Shown here piece by piece: positions 63,527 through 64,000 of a stretch of DNA of 64,000 nt. How positions within the stretch are numbered: position 1 is the stretch's first letter; the number at the start of each line of letters is the position of its first letter. The notes beneath the pieces were generated by a model, which saw nothing but the letters and a program-made list of their open reading frames with translations, searched no databases and had not been told where the DNA came from. Source of the DNA: Paenibacillus sp. NAIST15-1 (GTDB taxonomy: Bacteria; Bacillota; Bacilli; Paenibacillales; Paenibacillaceae); assembly GCF_001894745.1 (NCBI RefSeq), contig NZ_BBYF01000008.1:62001-126000 (forward strand), read 5' to 3'. The position numbers and the translations under genes were made by a program.

Positions 63527-64000
63527 ATGAAAAAAATGATTTTCCTTATGCTTGCCAGCTTGATGATGCTTACTACAGCGTGTGGTTCCAGCGGAACGAA
63601 GGATGCGGGAGATGCACAATCATCATCCGAACAAGAGGCAGTCACGATATCAATTGTCGGTAAGGATCTGCCGCCTGATGCAAGGGTGATTAAAGGGATT
63701 GAGGAAGGCATGAAGGCAGAAGGAAAGAACATTAAGCTGGAGGTCGTTCCAGTACAGAGCGGAACTTATTCGGAGAAGCTGGGCTTACTGCTGCAAAGCG
63801 GCACGATTCCGGACATTATGTACTTCCAAGGCGGGGATTACGCATTTGCCATCACGCAGCAAATCCTTGAAGATCTCACCCCTTACATTGAACAATCCAC
63901 CCATGTAAAAGCATCCATGAACGTGTTCAATCAGGAACGCACGAAAAACTATCCGTATTTAGTATGGCTGTCGCCAACAAGCAGCCAAATTCCAGTCATG
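63527..64000 (+). CDS. Lipoprotein sugar-binding protein, 3' end cut by window
   Basis: ATG 63527 follows GGGGGAGGAAATGC. The frame is open to the last base (158 codons). The signal sequence ends in the lipobox LTTACGSS, followed by a Ser/Glu linker and a family-1 solute-binding start (ISIVGKDLPPDARVIKGIEE, GTIPDIMYFQGGDYAFA). Third transport component of the AtuA operon; the protein continues outside the window. Confidence 0.88.
   Translation, partial: MKKMIFLMLASLMMLTTACGSSGTKDAGDAQSSSEQEAVTISIVGKDLPPDARVIKGIEEGMKAEGKNIKLEVVPVQSGTYSEKLGLLLQSGTIPDIMYFQGGDYAFAITQQILEDLTPYIEQSTHVKASMNVFNQERTKNYPYLVWLSPTSSQIPVM

Overview
The window looks like a Paenibacillus-type Firmicute chromosome. This is inferred from strong AGGAGG-like ribosome sites with many TTG/GTG starts, LplB/LplC-type sugar permeases with lipoprotein binding proteins, SLH-bearing secreted peptidases, a multi-FnIII GH18 chitinase, a CIRCE/sigma-A heat-shock promoter and a YdjI-type SPFH operon. 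No tRNA, rRNA, CRISPR array or recognisable transposase was seen.

Region 1 (1-13.6 kb) appears to be an injection-type polymorphic toxin locus. It starts with a module of unknown function: a 5'-cut ORF, a 231-aa protein, an Hsp70/actin-fold ATPase and a 259-aa protein. Next comes a compact set: a DcrB/EagR-like putative chaperone, a VgrG/Pvc8-like spike, a pentapeptide-repeat protein, an Imm11-like protein, a DUF4280 (PAAR-like) tip and a 1018-aa VgrG with a C-terminal toxin domain. Its immunity gene overlaps it by 4 nt. No sheath, tube or baseplate genes are inside the window.

Region 2 (13.6-24.6 kb) is a visibly AT-rich array of displaced toxin/immunity cassettes. It holds six intact putative immunity genes, each usually preceded by the broken 3' end of a toxin gene. 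Two extra fragments of the VgrG linker/pre-toxin region are present, one carrying a JAB-like toxin and one a deaminase-like toxin. A displaced 139-bp piece of the pentapeptide gene lies here too, as does a repeat of about 140 bp that ends in a terminator hairpin and follows the cassettes. A XRE-type repressor with an array of operator repeats sits in the middle. The pattern resembles the orphan toxin-tip arrays known downstream of Rhs and CdiA genes, but here it is attached to a Gram-positive VgrG; this is the most interesting part of the window.

Region 3 (24.8-53.3 kb) is mostly ordinary chromosome: a chitinase; a YdjI/YdjH/YdjG-like membrane-stress operon; a GT-C glycosyltransferase; an AraC regulator; tandem SLH-prolyl oligopeptidases; a phytase-like esterase; htpG under a perfect CIRCE element; a TetR/serine-hydrolase pair with twin palindromic operators; an ECF sigma/anti-sigma operon with small secreted proteins; a WcbI-like protein; a GT2-like glycosyltransferase; a LacI regulator and a UDP-sugar-epimerase-like protein.

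Region 4 (53.3-64 kb) holds two sugar-type ABC transporter operons. The first (oxidoreductase, two permeases, binding protein) has a cre-like site upstream. The second couples a FadR-type GntR regulator, flanked on both sides by the same 17-bp palindrome, with an AtuA-family protein, a DUF4387 protein, two permeases and a binding protein cut by the window end.
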